Positions 16,529-25,646 of a stretch of 64,000 bases of DNA are shown in pieces. Below the pieces are notes generated by a model. That model did no database searches. It saw only the letters and a program-made list of their open reading frames with translations, and was not told where the DNA came from. Position numbers and translations under genes: made by a program. Origin of the DNA: an uncultured Lachnospiraceae bacterium (GTDB lineage Bacteria > Bacillota > Clostridia > Lachnospirales > Lachnospiraceae); NCBI GenBank assembly GCA_910585965.1, contig CAJUHH010000009.1, positions 79,536 through 143,535 of the forward strand, in the 5' to 3' direction. The number at the start of each line of letters is the position of its first letter. The first letter of the stretch is position 1.

Positions 16529-16729
16529 CTATTTCCTTGCTTCAATATACAAATCAATATCTTCTACAATGTATTTTTCTCCTGTTGTATGTAATGCTTC
16601 AAAACAGGAATAAATATACTCCCATACGCGGTATTTTGTGAACAATTCAGAAACCTGGCTGCCAGTTAATTCTTTTGCAGATTTATACTGCTCGGTACAA
16701 TATATTAAAAAATTGCCTGCCTTACTCAT
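16529..16729 (-). CDS. DUF3791 family protein
   Basis: A 66-residue soluble protein with the DUF3791 pattern FLIYCTEQYKSAKELTGSQVSELFTKYRVWEYIYSCFEALHTTGEKYIVEDIDLYIEARK. The ATG at 16729 has GGAGG seven bases upstream. It is the last gene of a three-gene cassette (DUF3990-like, unnamed 79-aa protein, DUF3791) that recurs in Lachnospiraceae and is often regarded as toxin-antitoxin-like. Here the DUF3990 member is degraded, so this may be an orphan partner. Confidence 0.85.
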   Translation of the reverse strand: MSKAGNFLIYCTEQYKSAKELTGSQVSELFTKYRVWEYIYSCFEALHTTGEKYIVEDIDLYIEARK

Positions 16730-16731
16730 AA

Positions 16732-16971
16732 TCACGCCTCCTCCGGAAATGTGAATGTACCCATCTTTTTTTCTTCATCAAACATGTTAAATAAGGTTAG
16801 TCCGCTCAAGTGCCATAGTTTTGTTTCTTCCTGCTCCAGAAAAGAATATACCTTGGAATTATAAAATTCTTTAGCAGCAGTCACTTCATCATACGGATAA
16901 TTCACAGTAATCAGGTGAATTACCTGCGGCACAAGGAGCATAAGCATAGCTTCAAATTTCTTTTTTTCCAT
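16732..16971 (-). CDS. DUF3990-cassette small protein (79 aa)
   Basis: A soluble protein, MEKKKFEAMLMLLVPQVIHLITVNYPYDEVTAAKEFYNSKVYSFLEQEETKLWHLSGLTLFNMFDEEKKMG. This conserved family regularly sits between DUF3990 and DUF3791 genes; the WHLSxLTLFNMF(D/A)EE motif is its hallmark. The start codon overlaps the stop of the upstream gene (TAATG), and its end is close to the DUF3791 start, so the three are translationally linked. A role as regulator or antitoxin is inferred from context only. Confidence 0.75.
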   Translation of the reverse strand: MEKKKFEAMLMLLVPQVIHLITVNYPYDEVTAAKEFYNSKVYSFLEQEETKLWHLSGLTLFNMFDEEKKMGTFTFPEEA

Positions 16972-17216
16972 TAAAATTTCTCCTCTGGTACCGTGCCAAT
17001 AAACTTTAAGTAACTGAATGCTTTTTCCGAGGTAAGTACCAACTGGTTATACAGTTTTTTAATTTTAAGAGTAAATGTAGTATAGACATCATCATTGGCA
17101 ACAGATCCAAAGATAAAATCAAATGTTTTACCTTCATATTTGCCTGATCTGCTATTTGATACAAAATCATAGATTTCTCTCCAATATTTTGTCAAAGTAT
17201 CGATCAGCGAATACAC
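16971..17216 (-). pseudogene. Degraded DUF3990-family gene (5' end and an internal segment missing)
   Basis: The open frame encodes 81 residues with DUF3990 signatures: WREIYDFVSNSRSGKYEGKTFDFIFGSVANDDVYTTFTL, then KIKKLYNQLVLTSEKAFSYLKFIGT. A full DUF3990 protein is about 150 residues and starts with an N-terminal YHGS-type segment absent here. The family also normally has roughly 15 residues between the VYxTFTL and KIKxLYNQL blocks, which are joined directly here. The readable frame extends to about 17245, where it meets the end of the Uma2 gene. It is therefore probably inactive. DUF3990 is thought to be related to ADP-ribosyltransferase-like toxins. Confidence 0.7.
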
Positions 17217-17247
17217 ATACCCACAGTTTTTATCAGTACCAGAAATT

Positions 17248-17781
17248 TCATTGTATTGTTATTGAAAATCCCTCATATATTCCGACGGATATATCTTCCC
17301 CAAAAGAAAATTGCTCCATTGTTTCCTTTTCAAACCGATATACTGTTATCAGCTCTTTCGTAGGATCGACTATCCAATACTCTCTTACCCCCGCAGTACG
17401 GTATTTGAACAATTTTGTAAAATAATCCATTGGTTTATTTCCTGGAGAAACAATTTCAATAATCCAATCCGGCGCGCCATGGCAGCCTTTATCATCTAAC
17501 TTCGAAGAATCACAGATAACAGAAATATCCGGTTCCACATAATTTATATGATCCCGATTTAAAAATACAGCAAACGGTGCCGCATAAACTTCGCACCCCC
17601 CTGCCTTGCTATCAATATAATTCGCTATTGCCTGGTGCAGTTTCCAGCTGATCTTCTGGTGCGTCCGGCTCGGCGGGGACATAAAATAAATCTTTCCATC
17701 AACCAGTTCTGCCCGCTTTCCATCCGGCAGAGCATAAATATCATCTATTGTATAAACCGCTTCCTTTGTCAAGGCATCCAT
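17248..17781 (-). CDS. Uma2 family protein (DUF820, restriction-endonuclease-like fold)
   Basis: A 177-residue protein of the PD-(D/E)XK-like Uma2 family. Key segments are YTIDDIYALPDGKRAELVDGKIYFMSPPSRTHQKISWKL (with the E-V-D-G motif near residue 24), NYVEPDISVICDSSKLDDKGCHGAPDWIIEIVSPGNK (catalytic D..E-I-V-S pattern, about 88-120) and FKYRTAGVREYWIVDPTKELITVY. The ATG at 17781 has GGAGGTG upstream; the open frame to 17910 lacks a signal. These genes are abundant, often mobile and of unknown cellular role. Its 3' end abuts the broken DUF3990 gene, so its arrival may have caused that truncation. Confidence 0.88.
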   Translation of the reverse strand: MDALTKEAVYTIDDIYALPDGKRAELVDGKIYFMSPPSRTHQKISWKLHQAIANYIDSKAGGCEVYAAPFAVFLNRDHINYVEPDISVICDSSKLDDKGCHGAPDWIIEIVSPGNKPMDYFTKLFKYRTAGVREYWIVDPTKELITVYRFEKETMEQFSFGEDISVGIYEGFSITIQ

Positions 17782-17937
17782 AGAATCCACCTCCGCTTTT
17801 CTGTTATTATACCACAAATCCTTAATAGGAAACTTGTTTATCAAACAATTTTTAAAGAAATCAATTTTAAACGGAAACACTGCCAAGCCGTCGCACATAG
17901 TATAAACCATAAATAAAATTTTTTTGGAGGCAACACT

Positions 17938-18177
17938 ATGAGTGATTTAACAGCAACAAACTGCGGTTGCGGCAATAGCAACAGATCCGGCGGCTGCGGA
18001 TGCAATTCTATTCTTTGGATCCTCATCCTGCTCAGCTGCTGCAACGGCGGCGACAGCAGCGATGGCTGCGGATGCGGGTTCGGCGGCGGCTTTTTCGGCG
18101 GCAACAACTCCGGCTGCGGATGCGACAGCATCATCTGGATTCTCCTTCTTCTCTGCTGCTGCGGCAACTCCTTCTAA
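17938..18177 (+). CDS. Cys/Gly-rich small protein (HCB-13 type)
   Basis: A 79-residue protein built from two near-repeats, each GCGC(N/D)SI(L/I)WIL.LL.CC, joined by a Gly/Asp/Phe spacer. Cys and Gly dominate, and each repeat contains a hydrophobic IWILLLL core. Clostridial genomes often label such genes 'chorion class high-cysteine HCB protein 13' from composition; the real role is unknown and may be surface or spore related. The ATG follows TTTTTTGGAGG, a strong site. A dedicated terminator follows at 18200, so it is a single-gene unit. Confidence 0.75.
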   Translation: MSDLTATNCGCGNSNRSGGCGCNSILWILILLSCCNGGDSSDGCGCGFGGGFFGGNNSGCGCDSIIWILLLLCCCGNSF

Positions 18178-18199
18178 GGATCACATCAGCTCACATCTT

Positions 18200-18231
18200 G
18201 AAAATAGGCTCATCCGAGCCTATTTTCTCTT
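18200..18231 (+). terminator. Terminator of the Cys-rich gene
   Basis: GAAAATAGGCTC (18200-18211) and GAGCCTATTTTC (18216-18227) form a perfect 12-bp stem with a 4-base loop, followed by TCTT. Confidence 0.85.
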
Positions 18232-18339
18232 AAAATACACAAGCAAAGGCTGCCTGGAATGCCCCGCTGCCTCGAAACGAGTATATTTTATTTTTGCCTT
18301 ACATAAGATTTAAAAAGCATATGGGGTTAAAGGATTTCT

Positions 18340-18855
18340 ATGGAGAAAAACGAACATGACAAAATTATTGCCTTTGATACATTATATACGAACAACCACA
18401 TACAAATGATGAAAATTGTCATGCCCTATTTTGATGAACCGATGCGGGGGAAGCTCGCCGTCTACATCAAATATCTGGAATTCCAGCATACCCTTGAACG
18501 CTATCGATCCCATTCTTATGAACTAAGCGGCTGTTCTTTCAACAAAGAAGATTTCAATATCCAAAAACTCTGTTCCGAGCTGCTCCCGTTCTGTACCGGG
18601 GAGGAGAAAAAAAAGCTGGAGCAGATAGCTGGCATCTTCCATTCCATGGAAATGTATAAAGAAATGAGCCGCACCATGGAAATGATGAAGGATTTCGCCC
18701 CGGATCTTTTTTCCGGAAATGCTGAAAACAACGATTCGAATCAAAATAACGGAATGATGGAAATGCTCATGGGTATGCTTTCCCCTGAGCAGCAGTCCAT
18801 GTTTGAAATGTTTGGAGGTAATGTCCCGCATGAACCAGAACGAATGGATGAATGA
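18340..18855 (+). CDS. Hypothetical protein (171 aa), Met-rich C-terminus
   Basis: A soluble protein. The N-terminal half has MPYFDEPMRGKLAVYIKYLEFQHTLERY and looks helical. The C-terminal third is rich in Met (MEMMKDFAPDLFSG, MMEMLMGMLSPEQQSMFEMF). The last part, LSPEQQSMFEMF, resembles short amphipathic helices seen in Clostridia proteins of unknown role. Start ATG with AAAGGATTT upstream. It overlaps the next gene's translation start, so the two are coupled. I do not recognise the family. Confidence 0.6.
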   Translation: MEKNEHDKIIAFDTLYTNNHIQMMKIVMPYFDEPMRGKLAVYIKYLEFQHTLERYRSHSYELSGCSFNKEDFNIQKLCSELLPFCTGEEKKKLEQIAGIFHSMEMYKEMSRTMEMMKDFAPDLFSGNAENNDSNQNNGMMEMLMGMLSPEQQSMFEMFGGNVPHEPERMDE

Positions 18856-19102
18856 CCCCTTGGTGGCCAATATTGATAAAACCAAGCTCCAATTTCTGCA
18901 GATGCTCGTCTTCGAAGGCCAGAACCTTTCGCGGGAGCAGATGCTCCCTTTTCTGATGTCCATCGCCCAGAAAGGGAAATCACAGAATATTTCTTTCAAC
19001 GACCAGGAAATCGAAGCGATTGTCACCGCCCTGCGCAAATATTCTACATCGGAAGAAATAGAAAAAATCAACAAATTGATGGCGATGAGGAAAAAACGCT
19101 GA
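18830..19102 (+). CDS. Hypothetical protein (90 aa) coupled to the upstream gene
   Basis: A soluble helical protein, MNQNEWMNDPLVANIDKTKLQFLQMLVFEGQNLSREQMLPFLMSIAQKGKSQNISFNDQEIEAIVTALRKY. The ATG at 18830 has GGAGG eleven bases upstream, inside the previous gene, and overlaps its end by 26 bases. The pair probably make a complex, because tight overlap with complementary helical sequences is typical of co-translated partners. Function is unknown. A terminator shared with leuS lies downstream. Confidence 0.65.
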   Translation: MNQNEWMNDPLVANIDKTKLQFLQMLVFEGQNLSREQMLPFLMSIAQKGKSQNISFNDQEIEAIVTALRKYSTSEEIEKINKLMAMRKKR

Positions 19103-19151
19103 CTGGCTGTCTGATAATAAAGGCCGCCAGCCACCCTTATGATGACAGGAA

Positions 19152-19194
19152 AAGACACGGAACCGTTCCAAAAACCGAACGAGTCCCGTGTCTT
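19152..19194 (-). terminator. Terminator of leuS
   Basis: AAGACACGG (19152-19160) and CCGTGTCTT (19186-19194) form a 9-bp stem. On the minus strand the RNA continues with TTTTCC, so it ends leuS transcription. It also faces the plus-strand gene pair ending at 19102. Confidence 0.8.
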
Positions 19195-19225
19195 CTGTTG
19201 TCCGAAGTATCCGATATTTCTTCTG

Positions 19226-21637
19226 TTATTTCACTACAAGATTAACCAGCCTGCCCGGCACATAAATTTCTTTTACCACGTTTCCGTTTATCTTGTCTTT
19301 GACAGCTTCTTTTCCAGCAGCAATCGCTTCCTCTTTGCCGATATCGCTCGCCACCCGAATCGCACCCCTTACTTTACCGTTGACCTGTACTGCGATCTCC
19401 ACTGTCGCTTCTACCGTCTTCTCTTCATCAAATTCCGGCCATGCCGCCTGGTAAACCTTTCCTTCCAAGCCGACCAGTTCCCAAAGCTCTTCCGTAATAT
19501 GGGGAGCGACCGGGTTTAACAGCGTAATCAGCGTCTGGAACTCTCCCCGCGTCACTGCGTTCTTTTTATAAAAATCATTAATAAGAGCCATCATCGCCGC
19601 AATCGCCGTATTGTATTTCAGGCACTCAAAATCGCCGCTGACCTTTTTGATCGTCTGATGCATCTTCGTCTCCAGATCGGCGCTGTATCCCTCTTCTTCC
19701 GTCAGGAGATCCTGGAGCTTCCATACCCTTTCCAGGAAACGGCGGCATCCCTTTACGCCGTCCTCCGACCATGCCGCGCTCAGCTCAAAGGCACCGATAA
19801 ACATCTCATAAGTGCGGAGCGTATCCGCCCCATAGTCCCTTACGATGTCATCCGGGTTTACCACATTGCCGCGGGATTTGCTCATTTTCTCCCCATTGGA
19901 ACCAAGGATCATACCGTGGGAAGTACGTTTCTGGTATGGTTCCGGGCAAGGCACTATTTTCTCATCGTATAAAAATTTATGCCAGAACCGGGAATAAAGC
20001 AGATGCAGCGTTGTATGCTCCATTCCCCCGTTGTACCAGTCTACCGGCATCCAGTATTCCAGCGCCTCCTTGCTGGCTAACGCCGTTTCATTTTTCGGAT
20101 CCGTATAGCGCAGGAAATACCAAGAAGACCCGGCCCATTGGGGCATCGTGTCCGTTTCCCGCTTCGCCGGCCCGCCGCAGCACGGGCAAGTAGTGTTCAC
20201 CCAGTCCGTCATAGCGGCAAGCGGCGATTCCCCGTTATCCGTAGGCATGTAGCTTTCCACTTCCGGCAATTCCAACGGCAGCTCGCTCTCATCCAGCGGC
20301 ACAAATCCGCATTTTTCACATTCCACGATCGGAATCGGTTCTCCCCAATAGCGCTGTCTGGAAAATACCCAATCCCTTAGTTTATAATTCGTCTTTTTCG
20401 TTCCAATTCCTTTTTCTGTCAGGAATTCGATGATTTTCTTTTTAGCTTCCGCCACATGCAGCCCGTCCAGAAAATCCGAATTCACAAGAATGCCGTCCTC
20501 TACATCCGTATAAACCGCTTCTTCCACCCCTGCCGGGCTTCCTGCCACGACCTCGATAATCGGAAGGCCGAATTTTTTTGCAAACTCCCAGTCCCTCTCA
20601 TCATGGGCCGGCACCGCCATAATAGCTCCAGTTCCATAAGTCATCAATACATAATCGGAGATCCAGATAGGAATTTCTTTGCCATTGACCGGATTCACTG
20701 CGGTCAGGCCGTCGATCGCTACGCCCGTCTTATCTTTCGCCAGCTCAGTACGCTCGAAGTCCGACTTCCTCGCCGCCATTTCCCGGTATGCCACGACCTC
20801 GTCCCAATTCCTGATCTCCTCTTTATACTTGTCAATCATAGGGTGTTCCGGGGATAATACCATATAAGTAACACCGAACAGAGTATCCGGCCTAGTCGTA
20901 TAAATCCGCAAAGTCTCTTCCTTATCTTTTACCCGGAAATCCACCTCGGCCCCTTCGGATTTGCCAATCCAGTTTTTCTGGGATACTTTCACACGTTCCA
21001 CATAATCCACGTTATCCAGATCTTTGATCAGCTTGTCCGCATACTCTGTAATTTTCAGCATCCACTGGCTTTTCACCTTGCGGACCACTTCCGAACCGCA
21101 TCTTTCGCACACCCCGTTTACCACTTCTTCGTTTGCCAGCCCTACCTTGCAGGAAGTACACCAGTTAATGGGCATTTCGCTCTTATATGCAAGCCCAGCC
21201 TTAAACAATTTCAAAAAAATCCACTGCGTCCATTTATAATACCCGGGATCCGTCGTATTGATCTCCCTTTCCCAATCAAAGGAATATCCAAGGGCATGAA
21301 GCTGCCCCTTAAAACGCTCCACGTTATTTTTCGTCACGATCTTCGGATGAATATGGTTCTTGATCGCATAATTTTCGGTCGGAAGTCCGAATGCATCCCA
21401 ACCCATAGGATATAATACGTTATATCCTTGCATCCTCCTTTTCCTCGCCACGATATCCAGCGCCGTATATGGTCTTGGATGCCCTACATGAAGCCCCTGT
21501 CCCGACGGGTAAGGGAATTCCACCAACGCATAATATTTCGGTTTGGAATAATCATCAGAGGTCGCAAACGCCCTCTCTTCATCCCATATCCGCTGCCACT
21601 TCTGTTCCACTTCTCTGTGATTATACGGTTCTGCCAT
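19226..21637 (-). CDS. leuS: Leucyl-tRNA synthetase
   Basis: An 803-residue class Ia aminoacyl-tRNA synthetase that charges tRNA-Leu. The HIGH-type motif is PYPSGQGLHVGHPRPYT (about 43-59). The editing domain has YTTRPDTLFGVTYMVLSPEHP and MAVPAHDERDWEFA. A zinc-binding knuckle is CTSCKVGLANEEVVNGVCERCG; KMSKSRGNVVNPDDIVRDYGADTLR carries the KMSKS loop; and the C-terminal anticodon and Leu-specific domains are intact. Length is standard for bacterial LeuRS. The ATG has AAAGGAGCGG upstream. I see no T-box in the 119 bases before it, unlike many Firmicutes leuS genes. Essential housekeeping gene. Confidence 0.98.
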   Translation of the reverse strand: MAEPYNHREVEQKWQRIWDEERAFATSDDYSKPKYYALVEFPYPSGQGLHVGHPRPYTALDIVARKRRMQGYNVLYPMGWDAFGLPTENYAIKNHIHPKIVTKNNVERFKGQLHALGYSFDWEREINTTDPGYYKWTQWIFLKLFKAGLAYKSEMPINWCTSCKVGLANEEVVNGVCERCGSEVVRKVKSQWMLKITEYADKLIKDLDNVDYVERVKVSQKNWIGKSEGAEVDFRVKDKEETLRIYTTRPDTLFGVTYMVLSPEHPMIDKYKEEIRNWDEVVAYREMAARKSDFERTELAKDKTGVAIDGLTAVNPVNGKEIPIWISDYVLMTYGTGAIMAVPAHDERDWEFAKKFGLPIIEVVAGSPAGVEEAVYTDVEDGILVNSDFLDGLHVAEAKKKIIEFLTEKGIGTKKTNYKLRDWVFSRQRYWGEPIPIVECEKCGFVPLDESELPLELPEVESYMPTDNGESPLAAMTDWVNTTCPCCGGPAKRETDTMPQWAGSSWYFLRYTDPKNETALASKEALEYWMPVDWYNGGMEHTTLHLLYSRFWHKFLYDEKIVPCPEPYQKRTSHGMILGSNGEKMSKSRGNVVNPDDIVRDYGADTLRTYEMFIGAFELSAAWSEDGVKGCRRFLERVWKLQDLLTEEEGYSADLETKMHQTIKKVSGDFECLKYNTAIAAMMALINDFYKKNAVTRGEFQTLITLLNPVAPHITEELWELVGLEGKVYQAAWPEFDEEKTVEATVEIAVQVNGKVRGAIRVASDIGKEEAIAAGKEAVKDKINGNVVKEIYVPGRLVNLVVK

Positions 21638-21756
21638 TTTTGTTCCGCTCCTTTATTTTAATACCATTTCCATGCTGACAATTTTAGCTTTTTTTCCAGC
21701 TCCTGTCAAGAGCGCCAAAGCCCGTGCCGGCATTGATTTCTGCCTATTGCCGGCGC

Positions 21757-23406
21757 CTACTCCAAAGCCTTCACCACATGCAGCCCGTACCCTTCCGTAT
21801 AACGGAATTTCACGCTGTCCCCGGCCTGGTATCTCACAATGCCGATCAAATCCCTCATCGACAAATCCACATCGAAAATATCCTCGTTATTTTCCAGGCA
21901 AATGTAATAATGGGTCGTTCCTTCCAGCACTATCGGGGAGATTGTCTTTATTTTCCCCGAAGCTTCTTTATATAAATCCGTATTTTCCGATACGATGCCG
22001 TTCGTATTCAAAAGCTCCGTATAATTCCTCTCGCATTCCTGCACCGTATCCCCGATCGCTACCCACTGGTATTTCTGCACGTTCACCATGGCATATTTCT
22101 TTACCAGCCCCGCCGCGTCCTTGAGAGCCATAAAATACGTAGGCTCGTCAGCAATATTAAGCAGCAGCGGGAAGGTCGCCCGGTATCCCAGATTCTGCAC
22201 CTGGCCTTCTGCCGAGGACATGGCTGAGTCCTCGATCGCCCCTTCCACTTTATAATACCTTGTTTCCATCGTCCTCTGGTTCATCAGCACGAACCCTACA
22301 TTCGACTGGTCCCCGCTCACGCTGGTGACGCCGGTATATACCCATACGTCGTCTTCCAGAGCGATGTAATTATAACCGTTGGTAGACTGGAGACAGTCCT
22401 TCTGTCCTAAAATGGAATTCAAAAAGCCATTTTTATAAATTCCCGAATAATCGTATAAATCCATCAAAAGCTCTGCGGAATACACCTTATCGATCCACTG
22501 CGGCACATCCTCCACCGCATAATCGATGCATTCCCCGGTGATCGCGTTGCAAAGCACCACTCTTCCTACCGTCTGTCCGCCAAACAAACCGATATTAAAC
22601 TTTTTCACCGGGCATACCCAGTAAGGCGTTCCCTCTTCATCAATTTCAAAAAAGATCTGGTTATCAAAAATATAAGTGGGAAAATGGAAACGCAGATGCC
22701 GATAAAGATTCCTGTTAAAATATTCCGATTTCGAATATTTAATTCCATTTTCCAGCTTCACGCATTCCGTATCCTGCGTCGTCATATCGATCAAAATATA
22801 AGCCGGAATACCATCGCTCTGGTTAGTCAGCCACTTGATGGCGCTGGCGTAGGACAGCGGCGTCACACGTACGGGGACTCCTTTATAATTGATCTGGGAA
22901 TAGTCCCCTGCTACTTCAAACTGGGATACCATATCCACCATGCTGCCCATCTTGCGGTTGCCAAGAAGCGCGGCAGACTCCTTATCCAGCAGGGGAATCG
23001 TGCGGTAATCCACTTCCTTGATATCCTCCGTAAATTCCCTCTCCTCAATCGTCAGAAGAGCCTGGTATTTTTTTGCATTCACGATGGGAGAGGAAAGAAC
23101 GCTGCCGACCAGATAGACCGCAACCACAAGCAGCAGCAGGATACCCAGCCCTTTTAGCACCTTATCATCCTTCCATCCGTAGGTGCTGAACTTAAAGCCA
23201 AACTTCTCCGCCACTTCCGACTCCACATATTCTTTCCCAGCCTTTCGGACAACATAAACCGCTATGATAACGACAATGATCGTCATAATAAACATCCAAA
23301 AGCCCGAGGAATGGATATTGATCGCTGGCAGTGAAATATAATAATATACAAAAGCTGCCACAGCCGCCAGTAATATGACCAGTAGATTGCGAACTCCTTT
23401 TTTCAT
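21757..23406 (-). CDS. Conserved membrane protein of unknown function
   Basis: A 549-residue protein. The N-terminal part holds three transmembrane helices: NLLVILLAAVAAFVYYYISL (7-26), FWMFIMTIIVVIIAVYVV (36-53) and VLKGLGILLLLVVAVYLVGSVL (83-104). A large extracellular domain of about 440 residues follows, with repeated beta elements such as IPAYILIDMTTQDTECVKLENGIKYSKSEYFNR and PYWVCPVKKFNIGLFGGQTVGRVVLCNAITGE. Such proteins are common in Lachnospiraceae as 'CvpA-like' or hypothetical. The ATG has AAGGAGC upstream. A cell-envelope role is inferred from topology only. Confidence 0.7.
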   Translation of the reverse strand: MKKGVRNLLVILLAAVAAFVYYYISLPAINIHSSGFWMFIMTIIVVIIAVYVVRKAGKEYVESEVAEKFGFKFSTYGWKDDKVLKGLGILLLLVVAVYLVGSVLSSPIVNAKKYQALLTIEEREFTEDIKEVDYRTIPLLDKESAALLGNRKMGSMVDMVSQFEVAGDYSQINYKGVPVRVTPLSYASAIKWLTNQSDGIPAYILIDMTTQDTECVKLENGIKYSKSEYFNRNLYRHLRFHFPTYIFDNQIFFEIDEEGTPYWVCPVKKFNIGLFGGQTVGRVVLCNAITGECIDYAVEDVPQWIDKVYSAELLMDLYDYSGIYKNGFLNSILGQKDCLQSTNGYNYIALEDDVWVYTGVTSVSGDQSNVGFVLMNQRTMETRYYKVEGAIEDSAMSSAEGQVQNLGYRATFPLLLNIADEPTYFMALKDAAGLVKKYAMVNVQKYQWVAIGDTVQECERNYTELLNTNGIVSENTDLYKEASGKIKTISPIVLEGTTHYYICLENNEDIFDVDLSMRDLIGIVRYQAGDSVKFRYTEGYGLHVVKALE

Positions 23407-23497
23407 AATGCTCCTTCACGTCCTTTCCATAAACAATACTTTTCGTTTGTTATACATGTTAAGCATTATATCTTTTTCTTTCCGAAAACACAAGCAC

Positions 23498-23527
23498 AAA
23501 AAAGCCGACGCCAAAGCGCCAGCTTTT
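23498..23527 (-). terminator. Terminator of the EF-G-like gene
   Basis: On the minus strand AAAAAAGCTGGCGC, loop TTTG, then GCGTCGGCTTTTTT (23527-23498): a hairpin with one mismatch followed by a T run. Confidence 0.8.
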
Positions 23528-23558
23528 TTCCGTGTATATGCAATCACACCGTTGATCC

Positions 23559-25646
23559 CTATTCGTCGCTGCCCTCCGCAACCTTCGCTGCCCTGGCCGC
23601 TACTTCCTTCTCTTGTACATCGCTGGGAGCCTGCTCATATCTTGCAAACTCATAAGCAAAAGTGCCGCGCCCGCCTGTCATGGAACGGAGATCCGTGCAG
23701 TATCCGAATAAGCCTGTCATCGGAATATCCGCTTCAATAACCTGTTTGCCATTGACCGGGTTCATGCCGAGCACCCTGCCCCTCCTCTTGTTCAGGTCGC
23801 CCATAACATCGCCGGTATAAGCATCGGGCACCGTAACTTTAATGTTAGCGATCGGCTCCAAAAGCACCGGATGGGCATCCATAAATCCTTTCTTAAATGC
23901 CTGGATCGTCGCCATCTTGAATGCCATTTCCGATGAATCTACCGGATGGTAGGAGCCATCGTACAGAACAGCCTTTACGCCGACTACCGGGTATGCCGCC
24001 AAAGGGCCTTTCAGGACGGAATCCTGCAATCCTTTTTCCACAGCCGGGAAGAAGTTCTTCGGTACTGCGCCGCCCACAACTTCCTGTGTAAACTCAAAGG
24101 ATTTGTCCAAGTCGCCCAGCGGTGAAAATCTCATCTTGACATGGCCATACTGCCCGTGTCCGCCGGACTGTTTCTTATATTTATATTCCACATCCGAATT
24201 CTTCTTGATCGTCTCACGGAACGCCACCTTCGGCTGTGCCAGTTCGATCTGCACTTTATACTCGTTTGCCAGTCTGCTGGCAATGACTTCCAGATGCAGG
24301 TCGCCCATGCCGTAGATCAATGTCTGCCTGTTCTCCGCATCATTGACCACTTTCATCGTCTGGTCTTCATGGGACATCTTTTGCAGCGACTGGGAAACCT
24401 TATCGATATCCCCTTTGTTCTTCGCCTGGTACCTCATATATGTATAAGGCGTTGAAACCTCTGTCTTGCCGAAACGGATCGCCGTCGCTTTCGTGGAAAG
24501 CGTATCCCCTGTCCTCGCTGCCGTCAGCTTGGCAATCGCGCCGATATCCCCCGCATGAAGTTCCTTGATCTCGATCGGCTTGCTGCCCTGCATCACATAC
24601 AGTTTGCTCACCTTTTCTTCAATGTCCTTATCGCCGTTATAGATCAGGTCGTCCGATTTCAATACGCCGGAACATATCTTAACGAGCGAATATTTGCCGA
24701 TAAAAGGATCTACGATCGTCTTAAAGATATAAGCGGATTTCGTTTTTGCAAAATCATAATTTGCTTCAAAGATTTCGTTTGTTTTCAGGCTTACCCCGGC
24801 GATCTCTTTATTTTCCGGGCTGGGCATATATTTCACGATATCGTCCAGCAAAGTATAAATTCCCTGGCACAATACGCTGGAACCCATCGTCATCGGCACG
24901 ATCGACCCGTCGATCACATTCGTGCGCAGGGCTGCCCTGATCTCCGCTTCCGAGAACGTCTCGCCGCCAAAATATCTCTCCATGAATTCTTCGCTTGTCT
25001 CCGCCACCGCTTCCATCAGCGTGTCTTTGCAAAGCTGAAGATTCGCTTTGCTGTATTCCGGCACTTCGCAATCCGTCACTTCCTTGCCCTGCCACCTGTG
25101 CCCAGTTTCCGTAATGACATTGACATAACCGACAAATTTTTCATTTTCCCTGATCGGCAGATGGAAGGGAGCCATTTTCTTTCCGTAGGCATTCGTCATA
25201 TCTTCCACTACCTGGCGGAAGGAAGCGTTGTCCACATCCATGTCCGTAACGAAGATAAAACGGGGCAGTTTGTATTTCTCGCAGATTTCCCATGCCTTTT
25301 CCGTCCCTACTTCCACGCCGGCTTTTCCGGAAACAACAATGATTGCCGCGTCAGCCGCGCTGACTGCCTCTTCCACTTCCCCCACAAAATCAAAAAACCC
25401 GGGAGTATCCAAAATATTTATCTTAATTCCTTCCCATTCGATCGGTACTACCGATGTGGAAATGGAAATCTGCCTCTTCTGTTCCTCTTTTCCAAAATCG
25501 CTTACCGTATTGCCGTCGGATACCTTGCCCATCCTGGAAGTAATCCCGGATAAATAAGCCATCGCTTCTACCAGACTGGTCTTCCCGCTCCCGCCATGGC
25601 CGAGCAACACTACGTTTCTAATCTTGTCAGTCGTATAAACATTCAT
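23559..25646 (-). CDS. Elongation factor G-like translational GTPase (EF-G paralogue)
   Basis: A 695-residue translational GTPase. The P-loop is GHGGSGKTSL (residues 16-25), and G3 is DTPGFFDF. The G4 motif, normally NKxD, is TDMD (FVTDMDVDNAS), a divergence typical of the second EF-G-like group in Clostridia rather than the essential FusA. Domains II to V are complete: YNGDKDIEEKVSKLYVMQG, GMGDLHLEVIASRL, YGHVKMRFSPL and RSMTGGRGTF. The ATG at 25646 has CGGAGGAATTT upstream; a much longer open frame continuing to 26309 lies inside the divergent aroF gene and is spurious. Role: ribosome translocation or recycling under special conditions. Confidence 0.93.
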   Translation of the reverse strand: MNVYTTDKIRNVVLLGHGGSGKTSLVEAMAYLSGITSRMGKVSDGNTVSDFGKEEQKRQISISTSVVPIEWEGIKINILDTPGFFDFVGEVEEAVSAADAAIIVVSGKAGVEVGTEKAWEICEKYKLPRFIFVTDMDVDNASFRQVVEDMTNAYGKKMAPFHLPIRENEKFVGYVNVITETGHRWQGKEVTDCEVPEYSKANLQLCKDTLMEAVAETSEEFMERYFGGETFSEAEIRAALRTNVIDGSIVPMTMGSSVLCQGIYTLLDDIVKYMPSPENKEIAGVSLKTNEIFEANYDFAKTKSAYIFKTIVDPFIGKYSLVKICSGVLKSDDLIYNGDKDIEEKVSKLYVMQGSKPIEIKELHAGDIGAIAKLTAARTGDTLSTKATAIRFGKTEVSTPYTYMRYQAKNKGDIDKVSQSLQKMSHEDQTMKVVNDAENRQTLIYGMGDLHLEVIASRLANEYKVQIELAQPKVAFRETIKKNSDVEYKYKKQSGGHGQYGHVKMRFSPLGDLDKSFEFTQEVVGGAVPKNFFPAVEKGLQDSVLKGPLAAYPVVGVKAVLYDGSYHPVDSSEMAFKMATIQAFKKGFMDAHPVLLEPIANIKVTVPDAYTGDVMGDLNKRRGRVLGMNPVNGKQVIEADIPMTGLFGYCTDLRSMTGGRGTFAYEFARYEQAPSDVQEKEVAARAAKVAEGSDE

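Noticed and set aside
21638..21756. T-box for leuS
   Set aside because: No GGTGGTACCGCG-type sequence or antiterminator in the 119-base gap.
24555..25553. 332-codon plus-strand open frame opposite the EF-G-like gene
   Set aside because: Antisense shadow without start signal.
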